Below are positions 27,891 through 37,074 of a stretch of 64,000 bases of DNA, piece after piece. Made by a program: the position numbers and the translations under genes. The first letter of the stretch is position 1. Every line of letters begins with the position of its first letter. The stretch covers positions 248,001 to 312,000 of the forward strand of contig NZ_QEIJ01000002.1 of NCBI RefSeq assembly GCF_003095395.1, in the 5' to 3' direction. A model generated the notes under the pieces. It did no database searches. It saw only the letters and a list, made by a program, of their open reading frames with translations, and was not told the DNA's origin. The DNA comes from Microbacterium sp. Gd 4-13. Lineage in GTDB: Bacteria > Actinomycetota > Actinomycetes > Actinomycetales > Microbacteriaceae.

Positions 27891-28994
27891 GTGACGATCG
27901 AGATCCTCCAGCCCGGCACGGGTGAGACCCCGGGCGACCATTACCTTCCCGCCTCGCCCGAGACCGTGCGGTGGGGCCGGCTGCCGTGCGAGACGGATGC
28001 TGCGGTGCTCACCATCGCACCGGGCGAGACCGTGACGATCGACACCGTCTCGCACGAGGGCATCCTCGATGACCAGGGGAAGGATCCGCTCGCGTTCTTC
28101 GCGGCCCACGGGGTCGCGGCCTCCGCGGTGCTCGACGATGCGGTCGAGATCGCCGCATCCGTCACCCGAGACCCGGCCGCCGACGGCCCGCACGTCGTCA
28201 CCGGGCCGATCAGGGTCGAGGGCGCCGAGCCCGGGGACCTGCTGAAGATCACGGTCGTGAAGCTCGTGCCGCGCGTGCCGTACGGCGTGATCTCGAACCG
28301 TCACGGCAAGGGTGCCCTCGTGGGGGAGCTGCCGCGCGGGGCGGGCAACGTCAGCGTCTTCAGCCCGGTGGTCGAACGCGACGGCGAGCTGTTCGGGAGC
28401 CTCCCCGTGGTCGAGGGCGGCGAGCGGGTCGTGACGTTCCCGCTCGCACCGTTCCTGGGCACGATGGGCGTCGCCGTCGCGGGATCTGACCGCCCGCACT
28501 CGGTGCCGCCCGGGGCGCACGGCGGCAACATCGACATCAACCTGCTCGTCGAGGGCACCGTGCTCTACCTGCCGGTGCAGGTGGCCGGCGCCCTCGCGTA
28601 CGTCGGCGACCCGCACTTCGCGCAGGGCGACGGCGAGGTCGCGTTGACCGCGCTGGAGGCGTCGTTGCGCGCGACCCTGCGGTTCGACGTCGTCGCGAGG
28701 GACGACGCCCTCGCCGAGTTCGGCGAGATCACCGGGCCGCTCGTGCGAACGGCCGAGTTCCTCGTTCCCACCGGGCTCGATCCCGATCTGGATGCGGCGA
28801 TGCGGGCGTGCGTGCGCGCCGCCCTCTCGCTGATCCGGGCGCGGTGGGGTCTCGACGAACACCTCGCGTACGCCTACCTGAGCGCGGCGACCGACTTCGA
28901 CATCTCGCAGGTGGTCGACATCGTGTGCGGCGTGCACGCCCGCATCCGCGAGTCCGACTTCGCGGCGGTAGCGACGGCGGGAGACGCGCGATGA
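27891..28994 (+). CDS. Acetamidase/formamidase family protein
   Basis: Amidohydrolase of 367 residues of the FmdA/AmdA family, which release ammonia from small amides. Family segments are FFAAHGVAASAVLDDAVEI, PHVVTGPIRVEGAEPGD, APFLGTMGVAVAG, PPGAHGGNIDIN and VGDPHFAQGDGEVALTALE. The GTG at 27891 has AGGAG 6 bp upstream. It lies 10 bp after allB and overlaps the next gene by 4 bp. In this setting a small amide from the ureide path, such as oxamate or formamide, is a likely substrate, but that is inference. Confidence 0.85.
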   Translation: MTIEILQPGTGETPGDHYLPASPETVRWGRLPCETDAAVLTIAPGETVTIDTVSHEGILDDQGKDPLAFFAAHGVAASAVLDDAVEIAASVTRDPAADGPHVVTGPIRVEGAEPGDLLKITVVKLVPRVPYGVISNRHGKGALVGELPRGAGNVSVFSPVVERDGELFGSLPVVEGGERVVTFPLAPFLGTMGVAVAGSDRPHSVPPGAHGGNIDINLLVEGTVLYLPVQVAGALAYVGDPHFAQGDGEVALTALEASLRATLRFDVVARDDALAEFGEITGPLVRTAEFLVPTGLDPDLDAAMRACVRAALSLIRARWGLDEHLAYAYLSAATDFDISQVVDIVCGVHARIRESDFAAVATAGDAR

Positions 28995-30661
28995 GCGACC
29001 CCGATCTTCCCAAAGGCCAAGACACCCGGACGACGCCCGACCCCGCCCCGGGTGTTGTGGACTCTCACGCGGGGAGCGAGATCCCCGCCGACCTGCTCGC
29101 GGCGTTCGAGGCCTACGAACGGGCGCTCATGAGCGACGACGTCGAGGTGCTCGACGCCGCGTTCGCCTCGGGTCCCGAGGTCATGCGGGGGGATGCTGCG
29201 GGGCTGCTCGTCGGCGACGACGCCCTCCTGGCCTTCCGGAAGCTGCGCGGCGGGGTCGCCCCCCGCACGATCGAGCGCGTCGAGTACCGTCCCCTCGCCG
29301 AGGGGGTGGCGCTCCTAGTGTCGGTGTCGCGCTTCGGGGGCGGCGGAACCGGGCTGCAGACGCAGGTCTGGCAGCGGCTCGAAGGACGCTGGGTCATCAC
29401 GGCCGCGCACGTCACCGGCCGAGCCCAGGCGCTCGACCGCGCCGTGTGGCGTCAGGTCGGCGACCCGTTCCTCCAGGGCGCCTGGGAGGGGCCGCTGGCC
29501 GGGCTCACCGTCGCGGTGAAAGACCTCTTCGCCATCAAGGGCTTCCGCATCGGTGCGGGAAACCCGGCGTACCTCGAGAGCGCGCGGGCCGAGGCGACGA
29601 CCGCCGCCGCCGTCTCCGACCTGCTGCGCGGGGGTGCGTCGTTGCGCGGGATCGCCCGCACCGATGAGTTCGCGTACTCGATCGCGGGCGACAACCCGCA
29701 CTACGGCACCCCGCCCAACGGCGCCGTCCCGGGGGCTCTCCCCGGCGGCTCGTCGAACGGGCCGGCGTCGGCGGTCGCGACCGGCCAGGCCGAGATCGGT
29801 CTGGCCACCGACACCGCCGGATCGGTCCGCGTGCCCGCGTCGTACCAGGGGCTGTGGGGGCTGCGCACGACCCACGGGCTCGTGCCGCGCCAGGGTCTGC
29901 TGCCGCTCGCGCAGTCGTTCGACACCGTCGGGTGGATCACCCGCGACGGCGAGACCCTGCAGCGCGTCGCCGACTGGTGCCTGAGCTACGACGGGTCGGA
30001 GTCGACGGAGAGCGTGTGGGGGGAGTCCGGGCCCGACCTGCCGTGGCGTCTGCGCGTGCCGGCCGAGATCCGCGCCGACGCCGACCCCGCGACGGGCACC
30101 GCCTTCGACGCGCTGGTCGCGGCTCTGGCCGCCGTGCCCGACGGTCCCATCGTCGACGAGGTGCCGATCGGCGACCTCGCCGCGCCCGCGGCGGCGTTCC
30201 GCGCGGTGCAGGGCGCCGAGGCGTGGCGCAACAACGGCGAGTGGCTGGAGGCGCATCCCGGTGCGGTCGGCCGCGCTGCGGCCGAACGCTTCCGGGCGGG
30301 TTCCGCCGTGACGGCCGAGGGCGAAGCATCCGCCCGCTCCTCCCTGGCACCCCTGCGCGACCGCCTCGAGTCCCTCGTGCGCGACGCGGTGCTGATCTTT
30401 CCCACGGTGCCCGGCCCGGCACCCGCTCGCACCGCAGACCCTGCCGGCATCGACGCGACCCGCGCGGCGACGCTGCGCATGACCGTGCCCGCCGCCGTCG
30501 CGGGCCTTCCCGCCGTCTCGGTGCCGCTGCTCACCGTCGCCTCCCCCCTGGGCCCCGCCCCGGTCGGGGTGTGCCTCGTCTCGCGCGCCGGGACCGACAT
30601 CGCCCTCGTGCGCCTGGCCCGCCGCCTCGCATCCCTCGCCCGTCGAACGGAGACCCCATGA
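28991..30661 (+). CDS. AtzH-like domain fused to amidase-signature enzyme
   Basis: Two-domain protein of 556 residues. Residues about 30-150 are an AtzH-like (DUF3225, NTF2-fold) domain with EAYERALMSDDVEVLDAAF and the VITAAHVTGR end. Residues about 155-556 are an amidase-signature enzyme with the Ser-cisSer-Lys triad: AVKDLF, GGSSNGPASAVA and TDTAGSVRVPAS. Separate AtzH-like and amidase proteins act together in carboxybiuret breakdown, and HpxZ/HpxY in the Klebsiella urate path are similar types. PucG in the next gene makes oxalurate, so oxalurate hydrolysis is my best guess. Residues 8-25 are encoded by a palindromic repeat. ATGA overlaps occur at both ends. Confidence 0.85.
   Translation: MSDPDLPKGQDTRTTPDPAPGVVDSHAGSEIPADLLAAFEAYERALMSDDVEVLDAAFASGPEVMRGDAAGLLVGDDALLAFRKLRGGVAPRTIERVEYRPLAEGVALLVSVSRFGGGGTGLQTQVWQRLEGRWVITAAHVTGRAQALDRAVWRQVGDPFLQGAWEGPLAGLTVAVKDLFAIKGFRIGAGNPAYLESARAEATTAAAVSDLLRGGASLRGIARTDEFAYSIAGDNPHYGTPPNGAVPGALPGGSSNGPASAVATGQAEIGLATDTAGSVRVPASYQGLWGLRTTHGLVPRQGLLPLAQSFDTVGWITRDGETLQRVADWCLSYDGSESTESVWGESGPDLPWRLRVPAEIRADADPATGTAFDALVAALAAVPDGPIVDEVPIGDLAAPAAAFRAVQGAEAWRNNGEWLEAHPGAVGRAAAERFRAGSAVTAEGEASARSSLAPLRDRLESLVRDAVLIFPTVPGPAPARTADPAGIDATRAATLRMTVPAAVAGLPAVSVPLLTVASPLGPAPVGVCLVSRAGTDIALVRLARRLASLARRTETP
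29012..29065 (+). repeat. 54-bp hairpin element translated at the amidase N-terminus
   Basis: Arms AAAGGCCAAGACACCCGGA (29012-29030) and CCCGGGTGTTGTGGACTCT (29047-29065) with a 16-nt loop, 14 of 19 pairs. Its first 23 bases equal the reverse complement of the intergenic copy at 24574-24627. It supplies codons 8-25 (KGQDTRTT, then PDPAPGVVDS) of the AtzH-amidase gene, starting exactly on a codon boundary. Confidence 0.85.
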
Positions 30662-31884
30662 CCTTCCCCGCACCGATCGATCCGCCCGCGCGTCTGCTGA
30701 TGGGCCCGGGGCCGATCTCGGCGTATCCGAGCGTGCTGCGGGCGATGTCGGCGCCTCTCGTCGGTCAATACGACCCGTTCATGACGGCGACGATGACCGA
30801 GACCCAGGAGCTCTACCGCCAGGTCTGGGCGACCGACAACGACGCGACCGTGCTCGTCGATGGCACCTCTCGCGCGGGGATCGAGGCCGCGATGATCTCG
30901 CTCGTGCGGCCGGGTGACCGCGTGCTCGTGCCGATCTTCGGTCGCTTCGGGCACCTGCTCGCCGAGATCGCCGAGCGCGCGATGGCCGAGGTGCACACGA
31001 TCGAGGTGCCGTGGGGTGAGGTGTTCCCCGTCTCGGCGGTGCGCGAGGCGATCGAGCGCGTGAAGCCCCACCTCCTCGCGCTCGTGCAGGGCGACACGTC
31101 GACGACGATGCTGCAGCCCCTCGAAGAGATCGGTGAGCTGTGCCGGGCGAACGGGGTGCTGTTCTACACCGACGCGACCGCCTCGCTCGGCGGCAACGCG
31201 TTCGAGATGGACGCCTGGGGACTGGATGCGGCGACCGCGGGCCTGCAGAAGTGCCTCGGCGGGCCGTCGGGGTCGGCCCCGATCAGCCTGTCCGAGGCGG
31301 CGGTGGAGGTCATCCGCTCGCGCACCCGCATCGAGGCCGGCATCCGCGAGGCCGGGGACCCGACGGCGGCCGACTTCGTGCGCTCGAACTACTTCGATCT
31401 CGGCATGATCCTCGACTACTGGGGCCCGCGTCGCCTCAACCACCACACCGAGGCGACGACCATGCTCTACGGCGCCCGCGAGTGCGCCCGCGTGCTGCTG
31501 CTCGAGGGCCGCGACGCCGTCATCGACCGGCACCGTCTGCACGGCGAGGCGATGCTCGCGGGGGTGCGCGGGCTCGGCCTGACCGTCTTCGGCGACGTCG
31601 CCCACAAGATGAGCAACGTCGTCGCCGTCGAGATCCCCGAGGGGGTGCCGGGCGATGCGGCGCGCACCGCGATGCTCGACGACTTCGGCATCGAGATCGG
31701 CACGTCGTTCGGCCCGCTGCACGGGCGAGTATGGCGCATCGGCACGATGGGCTACAACGCCCGCACCGACGCCGTGCTGCAGACCCTCGCCTCGCTCGAG
31801 ACGGTGCTGCGCCGCTTCGGCGCCCCGGTGCCCGCCGGCGGCGGGGTCGAGGCCGCGAACGACGTCTACCGGGCGGCGAGCTGA
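30658..31884 (+). CDS. pucG: (S)-ureidoglycine-glyoxylate aminotransferase
   Basis: PLP enzyme of the class V alanine-glyoxylate aminotransferase type, 408 residues. It starts MTFPAPIDPPARLLMGPGPI, the PLP lysine lies in TAGLQKCLGGPSGSAP, and HHTEATTMLYGARE and GTMGYNARTDAVLQTL follow the PucG pattern. PucG transfers the amino group of ureidoglycine to glyoxylate, giving oxalurate and glycine. Its place between the amidase fusion and allC supports this over a general AGXT role. The ATG overlaps the preceding stop (ATGA). Confidence 0.88.
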   Translation: MTFPAPIDPPARLLMGPGPISAYPSVLRAMSAPLVGQYDPFMTATMTETQELYRQVWATDNDATVLVDGTSRAGIEAAMISLVRPGDRVLVPIFGRFGHLLAEIAERAMAEVHTIEVPWGEVFPVSAVREAIERVKPHLLALVQGDTSTTMLQPLEEIGELCRANGVLFYTDATASLGGNAFEMDAWGLDAATAGLQKCLGGPSGSAPISLSEAAVEVIRSRTRIEAGIREAGDPTAADFVRSNYFDLGMILDYWGPRRLNHHTEATTMLYGARECARVLLLEGRDAVIDRHRLHGEAMLAGVRGLGLTVFGDVAHKMSNVVAVEIPEGVPGDAARTAMLDDFGIEIGTSFGPLHGRVWRIGTMGYNARTDAVLQTLASLETVLRRFGAPVPAGGGVEAANDVYRAAS

Positions 31885-31887
31885 CGG

Positions 31888-33192
31888 GTGCAGAGCCGAC
31901 TCCGGGTGGAGCCCGACCGCCTCGCCGCTGCCGCCCGCCGGGTGATGCAGCGCTGCGACGAACTCGCGCGCGTCACCTCGACGCCCGGGCGCATCGAGCG
32001 GGTGTACCTCTCCACCGAGCACGCCCGCGTCAACAGGCTCGCCGCCGAATGGATGCGCGAGATCGGCATGACCACCCGCCAAGACGCCGCGGGCAACCAG
32101 GTCGGCCGCCTCGCCCCATCGACCGGCTCGGCGACCCCGCGCGATGACGCGCCCGCCCTCATGATCGGCTCGCACCTCGACACCGTGCCCGACGCGGGGC
32201 GCTTCGACGGGATCGTCGGCGTGCTGATGGGCCTGGAAGTGGTGCGGATGCTGCGCCGCATCCGAGACGACGGACTCGCCGTCTCGCCGCTCCCGTTCGC
32301 TCTGGAGGTCGTGGCTTTCTCCGACGAGGAGGGCACGCGGTTCGGCAAGGCGCTTCTCGGATCGTCGGCGGTCGCCGGCACGTGGGACGACGCCTGGTGG
32401 TCGCTCGCCGACGCCGACGGTGTGACCCTGAGACAGGCGTTCCTCGAGTTCGGCCTCGATCCGGGCAGGGTCGGGGAGGCCGCGCGCCGCCCCGACGAGC
32501 TCGTCGGCTACCTCGAGGCGCACATCGAACAGGGGCCGGAGCTGCACCGCCGCGGCGAGGCGCTCGCCGTGGTGTCGTCGATCGCCAGCGCGCGACGGTT
32601 CCAGCTCGTCGTGGAGGGCGAGGCGCGGCACGCCGGCGGAACCCCCTACGACATGCGACGCGATGCCCTGCTCGGGGCGAGTGAGATCGCCCTCGCCGTC
32701 GAGCGGATCTGCCGCGGCGAGCACCACATCATCGGCACGGTCGGGCAGCTGGAGGCCTTCCCCGGGGCGGTCAACATCGTGCCCGGCGAGGCCCACCTCT
32801 CGGTCGACCTGCGCGGGGAGTTCGACGGTGCGCGCGACCGGGTGTGGGACGCCATCTCGCGCGAGGTCGACGAGGCGATGGGTCGCCGCGGACTCCGCTG
32901 GCACGCTCGTGAGGTGCACAACGCCCCGGCGGTGTTCTGCGCGCCGCTGCTGCAGGACGTCGTGCGCGCGGGCATCCGGGGCCCCGGGGCGGAGGAGCCG
33001 CCCGAGATCTTCAGCCGCGCCGGGCACGACGCGATGTCGATCGGCGCCATCACCGACGTCGGGATGCTGTTCCTCCGAAACCCCGACGGGATCAGCCACC
33101 ACCCCGACGAGTCGGTGTCGACCGCCGACGTCGAGCGGGGGATCGCCGCGCTCGCCGAATCGGTGCTTCACCTCGCCGCCGAGCCCCGCTGA
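31888..33192 (+). CDS. allC: Allantoate amidohydrolase (M20 carbamoylase family)
   Basis: Hydrolyses allantoate to ureidoglycine with release of CO2 and ammonia; 434 residues. Binuclear metal segments are MIGSHLDTVPDAGRFDGIVG, AFSDEEGTRFGKALLGS, EAHIEQGPELHRRG and GHDAMSIGAITDVGMLF. The dimerisation-domain part EGEARHAGGTPYDMRRDAL is also typical. Related carbamoylases share this pattern, but position after allB and pucG makes allantoate the natural substrate. The GTG at 31888 follows the pucG stop by 3 bp. Confidence 0.9.
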   Translation: MQSRLRVEPDRLAAAARRVMQRCDELARVTSTPGRIERVYLSTEHARVNRLAAEWMREIGMTTRQDAAGNQVGRLAPSTGSATPRDDAPALMIGSHLDTVPDAGRFDGIVGVLMGLEVVRMLRRIRDDGLAVSPLPFALEVVAFSDEEGTRFGKALLGSSAVAGTWDDAWWSLADADGVTLRQAFLEFGLDPGRVGEAARRPDELVGYLEAHIEQGPELHRRGEALAVVSSIASARRFQLVVEGEARHAGGTPYDMRRDALLGASEIALAVERICRGEHHIIGTVGQLEAFPGAVNIVPGEAHLSVDLRGEFDGARDRVWDAISREVDEAMGRRGLRWHAREVHNAPAVFCAPLLQDVVRAGIRGPGAEEPPEIFSRAGHDAMSIGAITDVGMLFLRNPDGISHHPDESVSTADVERGIAALAESVLHLAAEPR

Positions 33193-33227
33193 ATCCGAGA
33201 GATCGACGCGTATCGACCCGCACACCT

Positions 33228-33281
33228 GTAACGGCGGCGAAACATCGCGCCAGTGTTCGTGAAATCTACATCGCCTAGCGT
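33228..33281 (+). promoter_or_regulatory. GlnR-like double box and promoter of the ABC importer
   Basis: GTAAC (33228-33232), six bases, GAAAC (33239-33243); a second b-type box GAAAT at 33261-33265 is exactly 22 bp after the first, the usual GlnR repeat distance. Ten bases after GAAAT comes TAGCGT (33276-33281), the same -10 candidate and spacing as in front of allB. The leader to the ATG at 33356 is about 70 nt. Confidence 0.6.
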
Positions 33282-33355
33282 CGGGGTCACGCGCAGTGTC
33301 GAGGCCCAGGGCGTGCGCGTTCCCACCCGAAGCACCACATCCGTCAGGAGTGTTC

Positions 33356-34435
33356 ATGTCCTTCCTTCTTCCCCGGCGCGCCAAGCGCCTCGCCGCAGCC
33401 CTCGCCGGTATCGCCGTCGCGGCCGTCGCCCTCTCCGCCTGCGCGGGCAGCACGACCGAGACCGCCGGCGGCGGCGAAGCATCGGCCAGCGCCGACGGCT
33501 TCGGCGACATCACGCTGCAGCTCAGCTGGATCTTCAACGAAGAGTTCGCCGGTGAGTACATCGCTGACTCCAAGGGCTACTACACCGACGCCGGCTTCTC
33601 GTCGGTTCAGCTGGTCCCCGGCCCCTCGGGCGGCGTTCCCGAGCTCCTCAGCGGCACCGCCGACATCGCACTGAGCGACTCGGTGCAGGTCGGCGCGGCC
33701 GTCGCGAACGAGTCGGCACCGCTGAAGATCATCGGCGCGACGTTCCAGGCGAACCCCTTCACGGTGCTCTCGCTGAAGGACGGCGGCGACATCGCCACCC
33801 CCGAAGACCTCAAGGGCAAGAAGATCGGCGTCCAGGACTCCAACCTGACGCTGTTCAACGCACTGCTGGCCGCGAACGACATCGACGCCTCCGAGCTCAC
33901 GATCGTTCCCGTGCAGTACGACCCGGCACCGCTGATCAACGGCGAGGTCGACGGCTTCGTCGCCTACCTCACGAACGAGGCGATCTCTGTCGAGATGGCG
34001 GGCACCGCCACGACCAACCTGCCCTTCGCCGACAACGGCCTGCCGTTCGTCGCCGAGACGGTCACCGTGACCGACGACACCATCGCGAACAACCGCGAGA
34101 TGCTCAAGGCGTTCCTCGTCGCCGAGATCAAGGGCTGGACCGACGCGCTCGCCGACCCGCAGGCAGGCGCCGACCTCGCCATCGAGACCTACGGCACCGA
34201 CCTCGACCTCGACCCGGCCAAGACCCTCGCCGGCTCCGAGGCCCAGAACCTCCTGGTCGTCTCGGACGAGACCGAGGAGAACGGCATCTTCACCATCTCC
34301 GATGCGCTGCAGGCGGAGACCATCAAGAGCCTCGAGGGAGCGGGGATCATCCTCGAAGCATCCGACCTCTTCGACCTCAGCCTGCTGGCCGAGGTCTACG
34401 AGGAGAACCCGGATCTCGTCGCCTACGCGGGCTGA
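33356..34435 (+). CDS. ABC transporter substrate-binding lipoprotein (NMT1/SsuA type)
   Basis: Solute-binding lipoprotein of 359 residues. The signal ends in a lipobox, VALSACAGS. The mature part has LQLSWIFNEEFAGEYIADSK and VPGPSGGVPELLSGTADIAL, the NMT1/THI5-like fold used for sulfonates, pyrimidines or other aromatic nitrogen compounds. The ATG at 33356 has AGGAG 5 bp upstream. It opens an operon with one ATPase, two permeases and deaminases, so a purine- or pyrimidine-like nitrogen source is likely. A close paralogue is at 47154-48224. Confidence 0.85.
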   Translation: MSFLLPRRAKRLAAALAGIAVAAVALSACAGSTTETAGGGEASASADGFGDITLQLSWIFNEEFAGEYIADSKGYYTDAGFSSVQLVPGPSGGVPELLSGTADIALSDSVQVGAAVANESAPLKIIGATFQANPFTVLSLKDGGDIATPEDLKGKKIGVQDSNLTLFNALLAANDIDASELTIVPVQYDPAPLINGEVDGFVAYLTNEAISVEMAGTATTNLPFADNGLPFVAETVTVTDDTIANNREMLKAFLVAEIKGWTDALADPQAGADLAIETYGTDLDLDPAKTLAGSEAQNLLVVSDETEENGIFTISDALQAETIKSLEGAGIILEASDLFDLSLLAEVYEENPDLVAYAG

Positions 34436-34456
34436 GATCCCTTTGGGAGTGCAATT

Positions 34457-35281
34457 GTGACCGATACGGCCACCGAGACCGGTGCCCAGGGGACGACCCT
34501 GGGCACCGGCCTGCAGATCACCGGACTGAACAAGGTCTTCAGCGTCGGACGCAAGAGCGTCGTGGCGCTGCAGGACGCCAACCTCCACACCGACCAGGGA
34601 ACGTTCCTGGCCCTCCTCGGTCCATCGGGGTGCGGCAAGTCGACGATTCTTCGGATCCTCGCCGGTCTGGAGGACCCGACCAGCGGCACCACCCGTGTCG
34701 ACGGCAAGAGCCCGAAAGAGCTGCGCCGGGGCAACGAGCTGGGCATCGCGTTCCAGGACTCGGCGCTCCTGCCGTGGCGCAGCGTGCAGTCGAACATCCA
34801 GCTGCCGTTCGAGGTCGCGGGCAAGCCCGTCGACAAGGCCTACGTCGCCGAGATGATCGACCTGGTCGGGCTCAAGGGCTTCGAGAAGGCCAAGCCCGCG
34901 CAGCTGTCGGGCGGCATGCGCCAGCGCGTGTCGATCGCGCGCTCCCTGATCATGAAGCCCTCGGTGCTGCTGTTCGACGAACCGTTCGGCGCCCTCGACG
35001 ACATGACGCGGCAGAAGCTCAACCTCGAGCTGCTGCGCATCTGGACCGAGAAGCCCGCGACGACCCTCCTGGTCACGCACGGCATCTCGGAGGCGATCTT
35101 CCTCTCCGACCAGGTGGCCGTCATGAGCCCGCGTCCGGGACGCATCAAGGAGGTCATGACCATCGACCTCCCGCGTCCGCGGACCCCCGAGATGATGCGC
35201 ACGCCCGAGTTCCACGCCTACGTCGATCACGCGCAGGAACTGCTGTTCGGCGTCGGAGGCGCCGCCGCCGATGACCATTGA
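34457..35281 (+). CDS. ABC transporter ATP-binding protein (SsuB/TauB type)
   Basis: Importer ATPase of 274 residues. Walker [19 protein letters not shown] loop [12 protein letters not shown], signature [15 protein letters not shown], Walker [18 protein letters not shown] and switch [10 protein letters not shown]. This pattern is standard for nitrate/sulfonate/taurine-type importers. The start is GTG at 34457. It overlaps the first permease by 11 bp. Confidence 0.92.
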   Translation: MTDTATETGAQGTTLGTGLQITGLNKVFSVGRKSVVALQDANLHTDQGTFLALLGPSGCGKSTILRILAGLEDPTSGTTRVDGKSPKELRRGNELGIAFQDSALLPWRSVQSNIQLPFEVAGKPVDKAYVAEMIDLVGLKGFEKAKPAQLSGGMRQRVSIARSLIMKPSVLLFDEPFGALDDMTRQKLNLELLRIWTEKPATTLLVTHGISEAIFLSDQVAVMSPRPGRIKEVMTIDLPRPRTPEMMRTPEFHAYVDHAQELLFGVGGAAADDH

Positions 35282-36146
35282 CGCGCCCGCGACGAAGAGC
35301 CCGGGCGCTCCCGCCCCCCAGGGCTCGAAGCCGCGCGCGATCCAGTGGGAGGACATCGCGCTCCCCGCGTGGCTGACCGGAGCGATCGGCGTCGTCGGCA
35401 TCATCGCGGTCTGGTGGATCCTGGCAGCGACGGTGTTCTCGAACGTCGGCCCCGGCGGGGTGCAGGCCATCCCGACCCCGCTGCAGGTCGTCGTGGAGTT
35501 CTTCGACACCGGGTGGGAGTTCTACGCCAAGAACTTCGGCATCACGCTCACCGAAGCGGGCATCGGCTACCTCTGGGGCAACGGCCTCGCCCTCGTGCTG
35601 GCCGCGCTGGTGCTGATCGTGCCGCGCCTGGAGGGCGTGGTGATGCAGATCGCGATCATCACGTACTGCATCCCGATCGTCGCGCTGGGTCTGCTCCTGA
35701 CCGTCATCGTGCCGATCCCGACGGCCGGGCAGCCCTCGACGACGGCCGTGTTCCTCGCAGCGCTGAGCTGCTTCTTCACGACCGTCGTCGGTGCGCTCCT
35801 CGGGCTGAAGGCCGCCGACAAGGCGAGCCTCGACCTCATCACCGTTTACGGAGGCTCGCGGCTCACCCAGCTGCGGAAGGTGCGCCTCATTGCCTCCCTC
35901 CCCGCGATCCTCAACGCCCTCCAGATCGCGGTGCCCGCCGCCTTCCTCGGTGCGGTGCTGGGAGAGTTCTTCGGAAAGATCACCGTCGGCGTCGGTCCGG
36001 CGATGATCGCCGCCCAGCAGGCCCTCAACTCTGCCCGGGTGTGGGACATCGCCCTCGCCTCCGGAGCGGTGGCCCTGCTCGGCTACGCGCTGCTCGGTCT
36101 CATCTCGCGGGCCGTGGCGCCCTGGTCGAAGGGAGCATCCCGATGA
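35271..36146 (+). CDS. ABC transporter permease, first of a pair
   Basis: Membrane subunit of 291 residues with about six helices. The permease loop that contacts the ATPase is [20 protein letters not shown], followed by [20 protein letters not shown]. It begins with a ~35-residue hydrophilic tail, then [21 protein letters not shown]. The next gene encodes a second, different permease, so the pore is probably a heterodimer rather than the SsuC-type homodimer. Confidence 0.9.
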   Translation: MTIDAPATKSPGAPAPQGSKPRAIQWEDIALPAWLTGAIGVVGIIAVWWILAATVFSNVGPGGVQAIPTPLQVVVEFFDTGWEFYAKNFGITLTEAGIGYLWGNGLALVLAALVLIVPRLEGVVMQIAIITYCIPIVALGLLLTVIVPIPTAGQPSTTAVFLAALSCFFTTVVGALLGLKAADKASLDLITVYGGSRLTQLRKVRLIASLPAILNALQIAVPAAFLGAVLGEFFGKITVGVGPAMIAAQQALNSARVWDIALASGAVALLGYALLGLISRAVAPWSKGASR

Positions 36147-37024
36147 GCATGGACACCCTGCCCGCGGTCACCGTGCCCGGCGGCGCCGAATCGATCGCGA
36201 AGCTGAACGCCGAGATCCGTCGTGAGGCGACGAAGTCCACCGTGCGCGCGCTCACCCGTGCGCTCCTGACCTTCGTGCTCACGATCGTCGCCGTGCTCGT
36301 CATCTGGGTCGGAGCCCTCGGGGTCTTCCAGGTGTCGGCCTACGTCGGCAAGGGACCGATCGACGTCTGGAACTTCCTCTTCACGGTGCCCAACGCCGAG
36401 GCGAACCGGGCGCAGCTGTTCGGCCAGCTCGGGGTGACCCTCGGTCACTCGTTCGTCGGGTTCGCCGCGGGCCTCGTGGTCGCGCTGCTGGTGGCGATCG
36501 TGTTCCAGCTGAGCAAGGGCATCGAGCACGCGCTCATGCCGATGGCGATGCTGCTGCGCTCCGTGCCCCTGGTTGCGATGGCGCCCGTGATCATCCTCAT
36601 CTTCGGTCGCGAGTTCGCCTCGGTCGCCGTGATCGGCGGAATCGTCGTGCTGTTCCCGGCCCTCGTGAACATCGTGTTCGGCCTCAAGTCGGCCTCCCCG
36701 CAGATGAACGACCTCATCGCCGTGTACGGCGGCAACTCCTGGACGCGACTGCGCAAGGTCGCCCTGCCGAGTTCGCTGCCGGAATTCTTCGCGGCGGTGC
36801 GCATCTCGGTGCCCGGCGCGATCACCGGCGCGCTCCTGGCGGAGTGGCTCGCGGTCGGCGGCGGCATCGGCGGTGCCGTGGGCGGCTACATCGCCGGGGC
36901 GCAGTTCTCGGCCGTGTGGACAGCCGTCGTGCTGGTCACCGGCACCGCGCTCATCCTCTACAACCTCGTACAGATCGTCGAGTCGGTGGTGCTCGCCCGC
37001 ATGGGCATGGCAGACCGGTCCTGA
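36143..37024 (+). CDS. ABC transporter permease, second of a pair
   Basis: Membrane subunit of 293 residues, ATGA-overlapping the first permease. Coupling loop VYGGNSWTRLRKVALPSSLP, then RISVPGAITGALLAEWLAVG. The helices TLGHSFVGFAAGLVVALLV and MLLRSVPLVAMAPVIILIFG are typical of SsuC-like permeases. Together with the preceding permease, the ATPase and the binding protein at 33356 it completes an importer. Confidence 0.9.
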   Translation: MSMDTLPAVTVPGGAESIAKLNAEIRREATKSTVRALTRALLTFVLTIVAVLVIWVGALGVFQVSAYVGKGPIDVWNFLFTVPNAEANRAQLFGQLGVTLGHSFVGFAAGLVVALLVAIVFQLSKGIEHALMPMAMLLRSVPLVAMAPVIILIFGREFASVAVIGGIVVLFPALVNIVFGLKSASPQMNDLIAVYGGNSWTRLRKVALPSSLPEFFAAVRISVPGAITGALLAEWLAVGGGIGGAVGGYIAGAQFSAVWTAVVLVTGTALILYNLVQIVESVVLARMGMADRS

Positions 37025-37074
37025 CGCATCCCGCCGTCTCCGCCGCATCCGTCCGCCCGAAAGGACACTCCCGC

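Noticed and set aside
29986..33573. 1195-codon minus-strand frame
   Set aside because: Antisense to amidase, pucG and allC, all of which have full catalytic motifs on the plus strand.
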